DNA of 64,000 bases from GCA-003244245 sp050699815 (GTDB lineage: Bacteria > Actinomycetota > Actinomycetes > Mycobacteriales > Pseudonocardiaceae). Where the stretch lies: positions 11,880-75,879 of the forward strand of contig JBOHFT010000002.1 in NCBI GenBank assembly GCA_050699815.1. Direction: 5' to 3'. Positions 8,914-16,374 of this stretch are shown here, in pieces (positions within the stretch are counted from its first letter, which is position 1; each line of letters starts with the position of its first letter). The notes beneath the pieces were generated by a model. That model saw only the letters and a program-made list of their open reading frames with translations, was not told where the DNA came from and ran no database searches. A program made the position numbers and the translations under genes.

Positions 8914-9755
8914 GCCCTGGCCCCGATCCACAGCGTGACGGCGACCAGCGCCGCGATCCCGACGATCCAGGAGATCAGGCCCTCCGAGATCGGCCCGTAG
9001 CCACCGAGGGAGTAGCCACCCGCGTTGTTGCGCTCCTCCGTGACCGACTCGACGTAGGCGATGATGTCGCGTTTCGCGTCCGGGGTGAGCTGCCGGTCGG
9101 AGAACTTGGGCATGCTCTGCGGCCCGGTAGTCATTGCGGCGTAGATCTGCCGCGGGCTCACGTCGTTGATCGCGGGCGCGAACTTGCCGGAGGACAGCGC
9201 GATGCCACGTCCGGTGAACTGGTGGCATGACGCGCAGTTGAGCCGGAACATGTCGCCACCCCGAGCCGGATCACCACCGGCGAGGCTGCCCGCCGTCGGC
9301 ACGACCGGGCCGCCACCGTTGGCCTGAACGAAGGCGCCCAGTGCGTCAATCTCCTCAGGGGTGAACTTGACCGGTTTCTCGGCAATCTGCGCCTCCTGGC
9401 GCACCGCGGGCATCCGTCCGGTGGAGACCTGGAAGAAGACTGCAGCCTCACCGGTGCCGATCAGGCTGGGCCCGCGGTCCGTTACCCCTTGCAGATTAGC
9501 GCCGTGGCAGCTGATGCAGGCGTTGTTGTAGAGCTGCTCGCCCTGACGCACCAGCGCAGGGTCGTCCTGGGCCGCGTGCGCGATCTGCGGCTGCGGGGCC
9601 AGCACCGTGTACAGCCCGCCGGCCGACAGCAGCGCCACGGCGAGTGTGAGCATCCCTGACACCCGACGATGCAGTCGGCGGTGCCCTCCCCGCCCCAGCC
9701 GGGCAGGGTTCGTTCCCTCTGGGCTCGATCCGTCTTCGGGTTTGGCGCTGGCCAT
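8910..9755 (-). CDS. qcrC: Cytochrome bc1 complex di-haem cytochrome c subunit
   Basis: Di-haem cytochrome cc that relays electrons from the Rieske centre directly to the oxidase in the bcc-aa3 supercomplex, replacing soluble cytochrome c. The 281 residues contain an N-terminal membrane anchor, two CxxCH haem sites (CISCHGANL and CASCHQF) and a C-terminal transmembrane helix. It is the second gene of the ctaE-qcrCAB operon, with 79 bp to ctaE and a 4-bp overlap with qcrA. Confidence 0.95.
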   Translation of the reverse strand: MASAKPEDGSSPEGTNPARLGRGGHRRLHRRVSGMLTLAVALLSAGGLYTVLAPQPQIAHAAQDDPALVRQGEQLYNNACISCHGANLQGVTDRGPSLIGTGEAAVFFQVSTGRMPAVRQEAQIAEKPVKFTPEEIDALGAFVQANGGGPVVPTAGSLAGGDPARGGDMFRLNCASCHQFTGRGIALSSGKFAPAINDVSPRQIYAAMTTGPQSMPKFSDRQLTPDAKRDIIAYVESVTEERNNAGGYSLGGYGPISEGLISWIVGIAALVAVTLWIGARA

Positions 9756-9834
9756 CGGTCTCGGCTACCCCGCTGTCTCGTTCGGTGCTTGGTCGGATCG
9801 GGGCCTGCGCTGGGTGGCTCCAATGCCGAGGGTG

Positions 9835-10473
9835 CTAAGGCAAGAAGTAGATAGTGGCGAACAGGCCGATCCAGACCACGTCGACGAAATGCCAGTAGTA
9901 CGACACGACGATCGCCGCAGTGGCCTGTGCCGGAGTGAACTTGCTCAGCTTGGTCCGGAGGATGAGAAAGATGAACGCAATCAGGCCACCGGTCACGTGC
10001 AAGCCGTGGAACCCGGTGGTGAGGTAGAACACAGTGCCGTAGGCACCTGACGGGATCGTGACGCCCTCGTGGACGAGGTTGCGGTACTCGTTGGCCTGGC
10101 CCAGCACGAACAGTGTGCCCATGATCAGCGTGATCGTGTACCAGAGCCGTAACCCGAATACATCACCCTGTTCGGCTTTGAATACGCCCCACTGGCAGGT
10201 GAACGACGAGGAGACCAGAATAATCGTGACTACGAGTGCATAGGGAATGTCGAGATGGATCGGCTCACCGGTAGACTCCAGGACCGGCGGCCACGGGCCG
10301 TCGTTCTGCGCCTTCACCGTGAAGAACATCGCGAACAGACCGGCGAAGAACATCAGCTCGCTGGACAGCCACACGATCGTGCCGACGCTGACCATGTTGG
10401 GCCGGTTCAGCGAGTGCACCCGTTGGCTGATGGCGGGCGCTGCCAGGCTGGACGAGGGGGTCACGTCAAGCAT
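9835..10473 (-). CDS. ctaE: Cytochrome c oxidase subunit III
   Basis: Structural membrane subunit of the aa3 oxidase. The 212-residue protein shows the family core HSLNRPNMVSVGTIVWL, the MFFAGLFAMFF helix and the final helices with VSYYWHFVDVVWIGLF. The ATG at 10473 is preferred to an in-frame TTG three codons upstream. It is the first gene of the ctaE-qcrC-qcrA-qcrB operon, so oxidase and reductase subunits would be made from one transcript, as in mycobacteria. Confidence 0.95.
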   Translation of the reverse strand: MLDVTPSSSLAAPAISQRVHSLNRPNMVSVGTIVWLSSELMFFAGLFAMFFTVKAQNDGPWPPVLESTGEPIHLDIPYALVVTIILVSSSFTCQWGVFKAEQGDVFGLRLWYTITLIMGTLFVLGQANEYRNLVHEGVTIPSGAYGTVFYLTTGFHGLHVTGGLIAFIFLILRTKLSKFTPAQATAAIVVSYYWHFVDVVWIGLFATIYFLP

Positions 10474-10652
10474 TATGGCCAAAGGCGCCTGCCTTGCCTG
10501 TGCCGGGGGCGACTGGATGCCCGCCAGAGTGCCTCGACCGTCCCGCGCCGCAGGGGATGGTCGGAGATACCATCAACGCGACTGCTCGCGCGGCGCACCT
10601 GACCGGCCGCCACGAGCCCGTGGGCACCGACGCCGAGGACCTCGACCACTAG

Positions 10653-11069
10653 ATGAATGCTCCGCGTGACACCACCACTGTGCTGGTCTTCAGCCACCGG
10701 CCAGGGGTGCGTGAGGCCATCATCAACGCTGTCGGGCGGCGTCCTGCGGCAGATGTCGGTCGGCTGCGCTACGTCGAGGCGGCAACGATCGCCGAGGTGC
10801 TGACCGAGGTCGACGCGGGGGCCGTGGATCTGGCGATCCTCGACGGCGAGGCACAGCCCACCGGAGGGATGGGGCTGTCCCGGCAGCTCAAGAACGAGAT
10901 TGCGCAGTGCCCGCCGGTCATCGTGTCTGTGCAGCGCAGGGATGACCGCTGGTTGGCTGTCTGGTCGCAGGCTGACGCGGTGCTCGTGCACCCGCTGGAC
11001 CCGCTGGTCGCCGCCGAGACCGTGGCCGAGGTGCTGCGCGCGCACCGGCTGCCGGTGGCGAACACCTGA
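10653..11069 (+). CDS. Receiver-like response regulator protein, 138 aa
   Basis: A single-domain protein with a CheY-like pattern: first strand TTVLVFSHRPGVREAI, the segment VDLAILDGEAQPTGGMGL with a possible phospho-acceptor Asp, PPVIVSVQRRDD, and an ADAVLVHPLDP segment. The acidic pair expected after the first strand is replaced by Ser-His, so normal Mg-dependent phosphorylation is doubtful. No output domain or partner kinase is present. It lies 12 bp upstream of trpD in the same direction, possibly co-transcribed. The receiver-like fold is inferred from pattern only. Confidence 0.75.
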   Translation: MNAPRDTTTVLVFSHRPGVREAIINAVGRRPAADVGRLRYVEAATIAEVLTEVDAGAVDLAILDGEAQPTGGMGLSRQLKNEIAQCPPVIVSVQRRDDRWLAVWSQADAVLVHPLDPLVAAETVAEVLRAHRLPVANT

Positions 11070-11080
11070 GGCTGCCTGGC

Positions 11081-12127
11081 ATGGTCCCGACGGCTGATGC
11101 CCGCAGCTGGCCAGCCCTGCTCACCGAGCTGATGGCCGGGAGCGACCTGGATACCGACGACACGGCGTGGGCGATGGACCAGATGATGTCCGGTGTGGCC
11201 ACCCCCGCCCAGATGGCCGCGTTCGTCGTGGCGATGCGGGTCAAAGGCGAGACTCCGGCAGAGATCGCCGGGCTTGCCGACGGCATGCTTGCCCACGCCC
11301 GCCGGTTGCAGGTGCCCCAGCGGGCGGTCGACGTGGTCGGCACTGGCGGTGACCAAGCGCACACCGTCAATATCTCCACCATGGCCGCACTCGTGACCGC
11401 CGCGGCCGGCGCGCCGGTGGTCAAGCACGGCAACCGCGCGGCGTCCTCTCAGTGCGGCACCGCGGACGTGCTGGAGGCACTCGGGGTGTCGATCGACCTC
11501 GGCCCGGCGCAGGTAGCCCAGTGCGTAGCCGAGGTGGGAATCGGATTCTGCTTCGCGCCCTTGTTTCACCCGGCGATGCGGCACGCGGCTGGGGTGCGCC
11601 GTGAGATCGGGATACCCACGGCGTTCAACTTCCTGGGGCCACTGACCAACCCGGCGCAGCCGGAGGCCGGCCTGATCGGCTGCGCGGACCTGCGGATGGC
11701 CCCGGTGCTGGCCCAGGTGCTCGCCGGCCGAGGGGCCAGCGCCTTGCTGGTCCGGGGTGACGATGGGCTCGACGAGATCACCACCACGACCACCACCTCG
11801 GTCTGGGTGATCGACGGCGGCGCGGTGCGGCGGGAGCAGCTGGATCCAGCGGCGCTGGGGGTGCCCGTCGCGCGCCGAGACGACCTGCGAGGCGGGGACG
11901 CCGAGACCAATGCCGAGGTGGTGCGGCGCCTGGTCGCGGGCGATCCCGGCCCGGTGCGCGATGCCGTGCTGCTCAATGCCGCCGCGGCGCTTGTCGCACA
12001 CCGCGGCCCGACCGATGACCTGGTCGGCGACCTGCTGAGTACGGCACAGCGCGCCACGGACGCTCTTGACTCCGGGGCTGCAGCCGCCCTGCTGGAGCGC
12101 TGGGCGAAGCTGACCGCGGAGCTGTAA
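11081..12127 (+). CDS. trpD: Anthranilate phosphoribosyltransferase
   Basis: Transfers phosphoribosyl from PRPP to anthranilate, the second step of tryptophan biosynthesis. The 348-residue protein has the glycine-rich PRPP loop VDVVGTGGDQAHTVNIST, the anthranilate-site motif VVKHGNRAASS, and NFLGPLTNP, with the Mg-binding region DGLDEITTTTTT. It stands apart from other trp genes and next to ctaE/qcr as in Rv2192c. The start is the ATG at 11081, 12 bp after the upstream receiver-like gene. Confidence 0.95.
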   Translation: MVPTADARSWPALLTELMAGSDLDTDDTAWAMDQMMSGVATPAQMAAFVVAMRVKGETPAEIAGLADGMLAHARRLQVPQRAVDVVGTGGDQAHTVNISTMAALVTAAAGAPVVKHGNRAASSQCGTADVLEALGVSIDLGPAQVAQCVAEVGIGFCFAPLFHPAMRHAAGVRREIGIPTAFNFLGPLTNPAQPEAGLIGCADLRMAPVLAQVLAGRGASALLVRGDDGLDEITTTTTTSVWVIDGGAVRREQLDPAALGVPVARRDDLRGGDAETNAEVVRRLVAGDPGPVRDAVLLNAAAALVAHRGPTDDLVGDLLSTAQRATDALDSGAAAALLERWAKLTAEL

Positions 12128-12129
12128 AG

Positions 12130-12328
12130 GCCCGCCAAGCACTCCGCGTCGTGCGAACGGGACGCACCCGCGATGACCCCAGATCTCACTTTCGGATGGC
12201 GAAGTTACTCCTTTCGAGGGACGATCCGTGCCCATTCGTCCGGAGGACCGTTACGCCAGTCGCGGGATGATCTCCCGCAACCGGTCAGGCACCGGACACT
12301 GGGGTCCGAGAACAGGAGACAGCCGCGG
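12130..12328 (+). promoter_or_regulatory. Structured 5' leader of first NlpC/P60 gene
   Basis: About 200 nt without a convincing gene. It holds four small hairpins in series: GGACGA/TCGTCC (12219-12241), GCGGGA/TCCCGC (12262-12278), CCGGT/ACCGG (12281-12295) and GGAC/GTCC (12294-12307), then an AGGAG site at 12314-12318. Its last 50 nt resemble the 3' end of the riboswitch in front of the paralogous gene at 14127, but the conserved core of that riboswitch is not evident here. I call it only a structured leader. Confidence 0.4.
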
Positions 12329-13366
12329 GTGGTGTCCCATCCTCTGAGCCGCGCTTGTGGGAGTGTGGTGGCTGGTGCCGTGGTCGTTGCCGCGCTCAGT
12401 ATTCCTTCAGCTCCCGCGGTGGCCGATCCAGCCCCCCCGCCCGACCCGGCGAGGACTGTTACTGAGGTCCGCGAGTTAAGTCGCCAGGCCGAGGTGATCA
12501 CCGAGCAGTGGCACCTGGCTACTGATCGGCTGCTGGCCCGTCGTTCCGATGCGGACCGTGCGCACAGCGAGGCAGCGGCCGCGACAGCCACCGCCGACCA
12601 GGCCCGCTCGGCTCAGCGTGCGTTTCGCGCTCAGGTCGATCGCCTGACCAGTGCCACCTTCGAGGGTGTCCGGATCAGCAGCCTGACCGCGATGCTGATC
12701 AGCGATTCCCCCCAGCAATTCATGGATCAGATGTCTGCCCTGGACGTGCTGGCGGTGAGCAACAGAGAGGCAATGGACAAGCTCTCGGCCGCCGTCGCCC
12801 GTACCGAGCAGGCGGAGTTCGCTGCAACCGACGCCGAGACGCGGGCCGCCGTCGCCGAGCTGGACGCTGGCCGGATAGCCGGCGACGTGGCCCAGGCTCG
12901 GCTCGAAATGGGTCGCCAGATCAGCCTGGTGCAGGCTCGGCTCGGCACGCTCACTGCTGATGAGTTCGCCCGTTACGCCTCCGAGGGATTCACCGACTTC
13001 CCGCTCGACATAGCGGGCGACGGGGTCGGCATCAGGGCTTTGCGGGCGGCTTTGACCAGGCAGGGAGCACCGTACATCTGGGGCGCCGAAGGGCCGGGAA
13101 CCTTCGACTGCTCAGGTCTGGTCATGTGGGCCTACCGCCAGGCCGGGGTGCTGCTGCCACGGGGCAGTTGGGACCAGGCCAAGATCGGCACCGCAGTGGC
13201 CGCGGGCCTCCTGCCAGGTGATCTGATCGCCCTGTACTCCCCGGTAAGCCACATCGGCATATACGTGGGGAACGGGCTCTACATCAACGCGCCGCAGAGC
13301 GGCGATGTGGTCAAGGTCGCCAGAGTGCCCTGGCATGACGTCACGGCGATCCGCCGGATCGGTTGA
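12329..13366 (+). CDS. Secreted NlpC/P60 peptidoglycan endopeptidase (RipC-like)
   Basis: Probable cell-wall D,L-endopeptidase. From the GTG at 12329 (AGGAG 10 nt upstream) the 345 residues start with a Sec signal peptide ending near SAPAVADP, continue in a long alpha-helical coiled region of about 200 residues (RELSRQAEVITEQWHLATD), and finish with an NlpC/P60 domain: FDCSGLVMWAY with the catalytic Cys, SHIGIYVGNG with the catalytic His, and INAPQSGDVV. In position it matches Rv2190c (RipC). The gene at 14127 is a paralogue. An earlier ATG at 12173 would place the signal peptide too far inside. Confidence 0.9.
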   Translation: MVSHPLSRACGSVVAGAVVVAALSIPSAPAVADPAPPPDPARTVTEVRELSRQAEVITEQWHLATDRLLARRSDADRAHSEAAAATATADQARSAQRAFRAQVDRLTSATFEGVRISSLTAMLISDSPQQFMDQMSALDVLAVSNREAMDKLSAAVARTEQAEFAATDAETRAAVAELDAGRIAGDVAQARLEMGRQISLVQARLGTLTADEFARYASEGFTDFPLDIAGDGVGIRALRAALTRQGAPYIWGAEGPGTFDCSGLVMWAYRQAGVLLPRGSWDQAKIGTAVAAGLLPGDLIALYSPVSHIGIYVGNGLYINAPQSGDVVKVARVPWHDVTAIRRIG

Positions 13367-13489
13367 TCCGGCTCTTCTCGGGGGACTGGATCGGGACGGG
13401 CCAGCTGTGCGCCAGTAGCGCCCCAAGATTGTCAGTGGGCCGTTCTAACGTCTGTCGTGATGAGATCACGAGCCAGACAGGAGCCCAGC

Positions 13490-13774
13490 ATGATCGTGGA
13501 TTGCGACCGCTGTGAGGTGCGTGGCGGCGCCTGCAAGGACTGCGTCATCACCGTGCTGCTCGGAGCGCCGCCAGAGGGAGTCGAGCTGGACGGCATTGAC
13601 CGAAGGGCGCTGCACACCCTGGCCGAGGCTGGCCTGGTGCCCCGGTTGCAGCTAGTGGATCGTCGCGAAGATCACGGTGTGCCGCAGGCAGGGCCCGGTA
13701 TCAGTGCCTCCGCGCATGGCTGCGCTGAGCGGTCTGCCAGTGACGGTGGGCGGTCAAGGCGGCAGGTGAGCTGA
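13490..13774 (+). CDS. Small conserved Cys-rich protein, 94 aa
   Basis: An actinobacterial hypothetical protein with an N-terminal cysteine cluster in MIVDCDRCEVRGGACKDC, which could bind a metal, followed by LLGAPPEGVELDGIDRRAL. Its position beside an NlpC/P60 gene is like Rv2189c in M. tuberculosis. The ATG at 13490 follows a CAGGAG site at 13479-13484; the conserved part begins exactly there, and the C-terminal 30 residues are low-complexity. Function unknown. Confidence 0.75.
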   Translation: MIVDCDRCEVRGGACKDCVITVLLGAPPEGVELDGIDRRALHTLAEAGLVPRLQLVDRREDHGVPQAGPGISASAHGCAERSASDGGRSRRQVS

Positions 13775-13879
13775 TCGGTGCAGCCGAATATCGGTGGGGT
13801 TGCCGTGACGCCGATCGCGCCCAGCAGCCACTTCGCCACATGTGGGCCGGTGGGCGGTGGACAGTGGCAGGTCACCTTT

Positions 13880-14118
13880 CGTAACCTTTTCGCGACTTTG
13901 CGGTAACTGCTTCCCAGCTGGGCGGCAACGCAGGTCGCTGCCGAATCGGCTGCGTCGGGCCTGCCATACGGGCGGTGCCTGTCGTACGACAGCCGAACGG
14001 ATCGACGTTGTTGGGGTGAACCCGGGTGGGCTTCGCGCCCACCCGGTAGGGCTTGCGTCTGCATCCTGGCCCGAACCCATCAGCGAGCCCGGTCGGCGGC
14101 CCGAGGGAAGAGGAGACA
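13880..14118 (+). ncRNA. c-di-AMP riboswitch (ydaO/yuaA type), probable
   Basis: The 350-nt leader of the second NlpC/P60 gene carries the ydaO signature in order: GGGGTGAA at 14013-14020, a perfect 9-bp hairpin (14023-14031 with 14037-14045), TAGGG at 14047-14051, then CCGAACCCATCAGC at 14071-14084 followed by a GGTCGGCGG segment, and the gene's AGGAGA site at 14111. The 5' boundary is uncertain. In actinobacteria this class is known to sit upstream of NlpC/P60 and Rpf cell-wall hydrolase genes and to turn expression down when c-di-AMP is high. Recognition is by motif, not by a covariance search. Confidence 0.75.
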
Positions 14119-14126
14119 GACGCGAC

Positions 14127-15170
14127 GTGTCGTCGCACCGTCTGAAGCGCAGCGTGCCAGCAGCGATGACCATCGCAGTGATGGCTGTCCTGCTGACCTT
14201 GATCCCCACGTCGGCCACCGCCGACCCCGTACTGCCCCCAGACGCCCCAGCGGCCGCGCAGCAGCTCGCCGCGCTGAACCGGCAGGCTGAGGTGCTGACT
14301 GAGCGGTGGCACTACGCCCGAGATCAAGTGAATGCCCGCCAAGCTGAGCTGGAGCGGGCCAGAGCTGACGCCACCGCGGCGGCTGCCTCGGGGCAACATG
14401 CCAGGGCGGTCGAGGACCAGTACCGCGGACAGGTCGACTTGCTGACCAACGCCTCATTTCAGGGCGCGCGACTCAACCGGCTGTCCGCCCTGCTGGTCAG
14501 TGACTCCCCCGAGGAGTTCCTGGACCAGATGTCAGCGCTGGACGTGCTCGCGGTGGACAGCAAGCAGGCTCTGGACCGCCTCACCGGCGCGGTCGCCCAG
14601 GCCCAGCAGGCCGATCGGTCGGCTCGTGATGCGGCGGCGCGGGCCGTCCGAGCCGAGCATGACGCGGCGCTGCTGGCAGGCGATCTGACCCGCTCCCGCG
14701 CGGAGATGGATCGCCAGATCCAGGTGGTCAAGCAGCGCCTCGCGGCGCTCACCAGCCAGGAGCAAGCTGCCTACACCTCCGGCGGCAGCATCCGCTTCCC
14801 GATCAACCTGGTCGGCAGCGGTGCCGCGGTCCAGGCGGCGCGGGCCGCGCTGAGCAAGCAAGGTTCGTCGTACGTCTGGGGCGGTGACGGCCCGATCACG
14901 TTCGACTGCTCGGGGCTGGTGAAGTGGTCCTTCGAGCAGGCCGGCGTGTCGGGTCTGCCGCACTCATCCCAGGAGCAGGCGCGAATGGGGAGCAGCGTCA
15001 GCCGGTCGCAGCTGCGGCCGGGCGACCTCATCGCACTGTACTCCCCGATCAGCCACATCGGTATCTACGTCGGTGGCGGCTTCTACGTGAACGCACCGCA
15101 GAGCGGTGATGTGGTGAAGGTCGTCCCGGTGCCGTGGAGCCAGGTCACCGCGATGAGTCGGATCGCCTGA
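14127..15170 (+). CDS. Secreted NlpC/P60 peptidoglycan endopeptidase, riboswitch-controlled
   Basis: A 347-residue paralogue of the protein encoded at 12329. It has a signal peptide (AAMTIAVMAVLLTLIPTSA, cleaved near TATADP), a helical middle region beginning LAALNRQAEVLTERWHYA, and a C-terminal NlpC/P60 domain with FDCSGLVKWSF (Cys), SHIGIYVGGG (His) and VNAPQSGDVV. The GTG at 14127 has AGGAGA 10 nt upstream; the in-frame open stretch before it is the riboswitch. It probably cleaves peptide stems in peptidoglycan, with its level tied to c-di-AMP and so to wall or osmotic state. Confidence 0.92.
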   Translation: MSSHRLKRSVPAAMTIAVMAVLLTLIPTSATADPVLPPDAPAAAQQLAALNRQAEVLTERWHYARDQVNARQAELERARADATAAAASGQHARAVEDQYRGQVDLLTNASFQGARLNRLSALLVSDSPEEFLDQMSALDVLAVDSKQALDRLTGAVAQAQQADRSARDAAARAVRAEHDAALLAGDLTRSRAEMDRQIQVVKQRLAALTSQEQAAYTSGGSIRFPINLVGSGAAVQAARAALSKQGSSYVWGGDGPITFDCSGLVKWSFEQAGVSGLPHSSQEQARMGSSVSRSQLRPGDLIALYSPISHIGIYVGGGFYVNAPQSGDVVKVVPVPWSQVTAMSRIA

Positions 15171-15176
15171 GCGGCA

Positions 15177-15193
15177 CCGGGGGCCCACCCCGG
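15177..15193 (+). terminator. GC hairpin after NlpC/P60 gene
   Basis: CCGGGG (15177-15182) pairs with CCCCGG (15188-15193) around a 5-nt loop, a few bases after the stop codon and followed shortly by TTTAAGA. It is a short candidate terminator. Confidence 0.35.
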
Positions 15194-15228
15194 CGCCAGC
15201 TTTAAGACCCCTCGGGTGCGGTCACGGC

Positions 15229-15234
15229 TACCCT
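15229..15234 (+). promoter_or_regulatory. -10 box (TACCCT) before pimB
   Basis: TACCCT ends 6 nt before the GTG at 15241 and there is no ribosome binding site, which suggests a leaderless transcript. Confidence 0.4.
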
Positions 15235-15240
15235 CTGGCG

Positions 15241-16374
15241 GTGCCGCGGATCCTGCTGGTGAGCAATGACTTCCCGCCCCGGGCCGGCGGCATCCAGACC
15301 TACCTGCACGAGCTTGCCATGGCGCTGCCCGCGGGCGAGGTCGCTGTCTATGCACCGGACTGGCCGGGGGCAGCAATGTTCGACGCCCAGCTGCCGTTCC
15401 CGGTCGTCCGGCAGGCTGGATCTCTCATGCTGCCCACGCCGCAGGTACTGCGGCGGGCGGCCGGGCTGCGGCGGGAGTTGCGCTACGAGACCGTCTGGTT
15501 CGGCGCCGCCGCCCCGCTGGCACTGCTGGGTCCGGCGTTGCGCCGCGACGGAGTGCGGCGGGTGGTGGCCAGCAGCCATGGGCACGAGGTGGGGTGGTCG
15601 ATGCTGCCCCCGGGACGGCTGGCGCTGCGCCGGATCGGCACGGATGCCGACGTGGTCACCGCGGTGAGCCGGTATACCCGCCGCCGCGTCGCTGCCGCGT
15701 TCGGCCCCCGGGCCGCTCTGGAGCTACTTCCGCCGGGTGTGGACTGCGCAGCGTTTCGCCCGGATCCCGCCGCGCGGGCCGAGATCCGGCGACGCCACCG
15801 GCTGGGGGAGGCCCCGGTCGTGCTGTGCGTGGCCCGGCTGGTGGCCCGCAAGGGGCAGGACACGCTGGTGCGGGCGTTGCCCGCGATCCGGCGCCAGGTG
15901 CCCGGTGCCCGGCTGCTGCTCGTCGGGGATGGGCCCAGGCGGGCGGCGTTGCACCGGCTGGCCGAGTCGTGTGGCGTCGCCGGCTCCGTGGTGTGCCCGG
16001 GATCAGTGCCCTGGTCCGAGCTGCCCGCGCACTACGCCGCGGGCGACGTCTTCGCGATGCCCTGCCGGACCCGTGGTCGGGGGCTGGACGTCGAGGGGCT
16101 CGGCCTGGTGTTCCTCGAAGCCGCGGCGACCGGCTTGCCGGTGATCGCGGGTGACGCCGGCGGGGCGCGGGAGACCGTCCGCCCGGGCGACACCGGTGAC
16201 CTGGTGAACGGCCGTGACGTGGCGGCAGTGGCCCGGACCGCCGGGACGCTGCTTGCCGATCCCGACCGGGCCGCGGCGATGGGCCGGCGCGGGCGACGCT
16301 GGATGCTCCAGGACTGGAGCTGGGCGTGCCGGGCGCGGCGGCTGGCCGACCTGCTGTTACCCGCTCACGAGTAG
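15241..16374 (+). CDS. pimB: GDP-mannose-dependent mannosyltransferase PimB, GT4 family
   Basis: Adds the second mannose to phosphatidylinositol mannoside at the cytoplasmic face of the membrane. The 377-residue GT-B protein opens with the acceptor-domain motif MPRILLVSNDFPPRAGGIQTYL, carries SHGHEVGW and VSRYTRR, and the GT4 donor-domain signature GLGLVFLEAAATGLPVIAGDAGG (E-x7-E pattern). The position between the NlpC/P60 genes and fadD15 matches Rv2188c. It overlaps convergently with fadD15 by 10 bp. Assignment as the alpha-1,6 enzyme rests on family resemblance and synteny. Confidence 0.88.
   Translation: MPRILLVSNDFPPRAGGIQTYLHELAMALPAGEVAVYAPDWPGAAMFDAQLPFPVVRQAGSLMLPTPQVLRRAAGLRRELRYETVWFGAAAPLALLGPALRRDGVRRVVASSHGHEVGWSMLPPGRLALRRIGTDADVVTAVSRYTRRRVAAAFGPRAALELLPPGVDCAAFRPDPAARAEIRRRHRLGEAPVVLCVARLVARKGQDTLVRALPAIRRQVPGARLLLVGDGPRRAALHRLAESCGVAGSVVCPGSVPWSELPAHYAAGDVFAMPCRTRGRGLDVEGLGLVFLEAAATGLPVIAGDAGGARETVRPGDTGDLVNGRDVAAVARTAGTLLADPDRAAAMGRRGRRWMLQDWSWACRARRLADLLLPAHE

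Noticed and set aside
13842..14126. Coding extension upstream of the second NlpC/P60 gene
   Set aside because: The stretch holds the riboswitch signature, and a signal peptide begins at the GTG at 14127 behind a good ribosome binding site.
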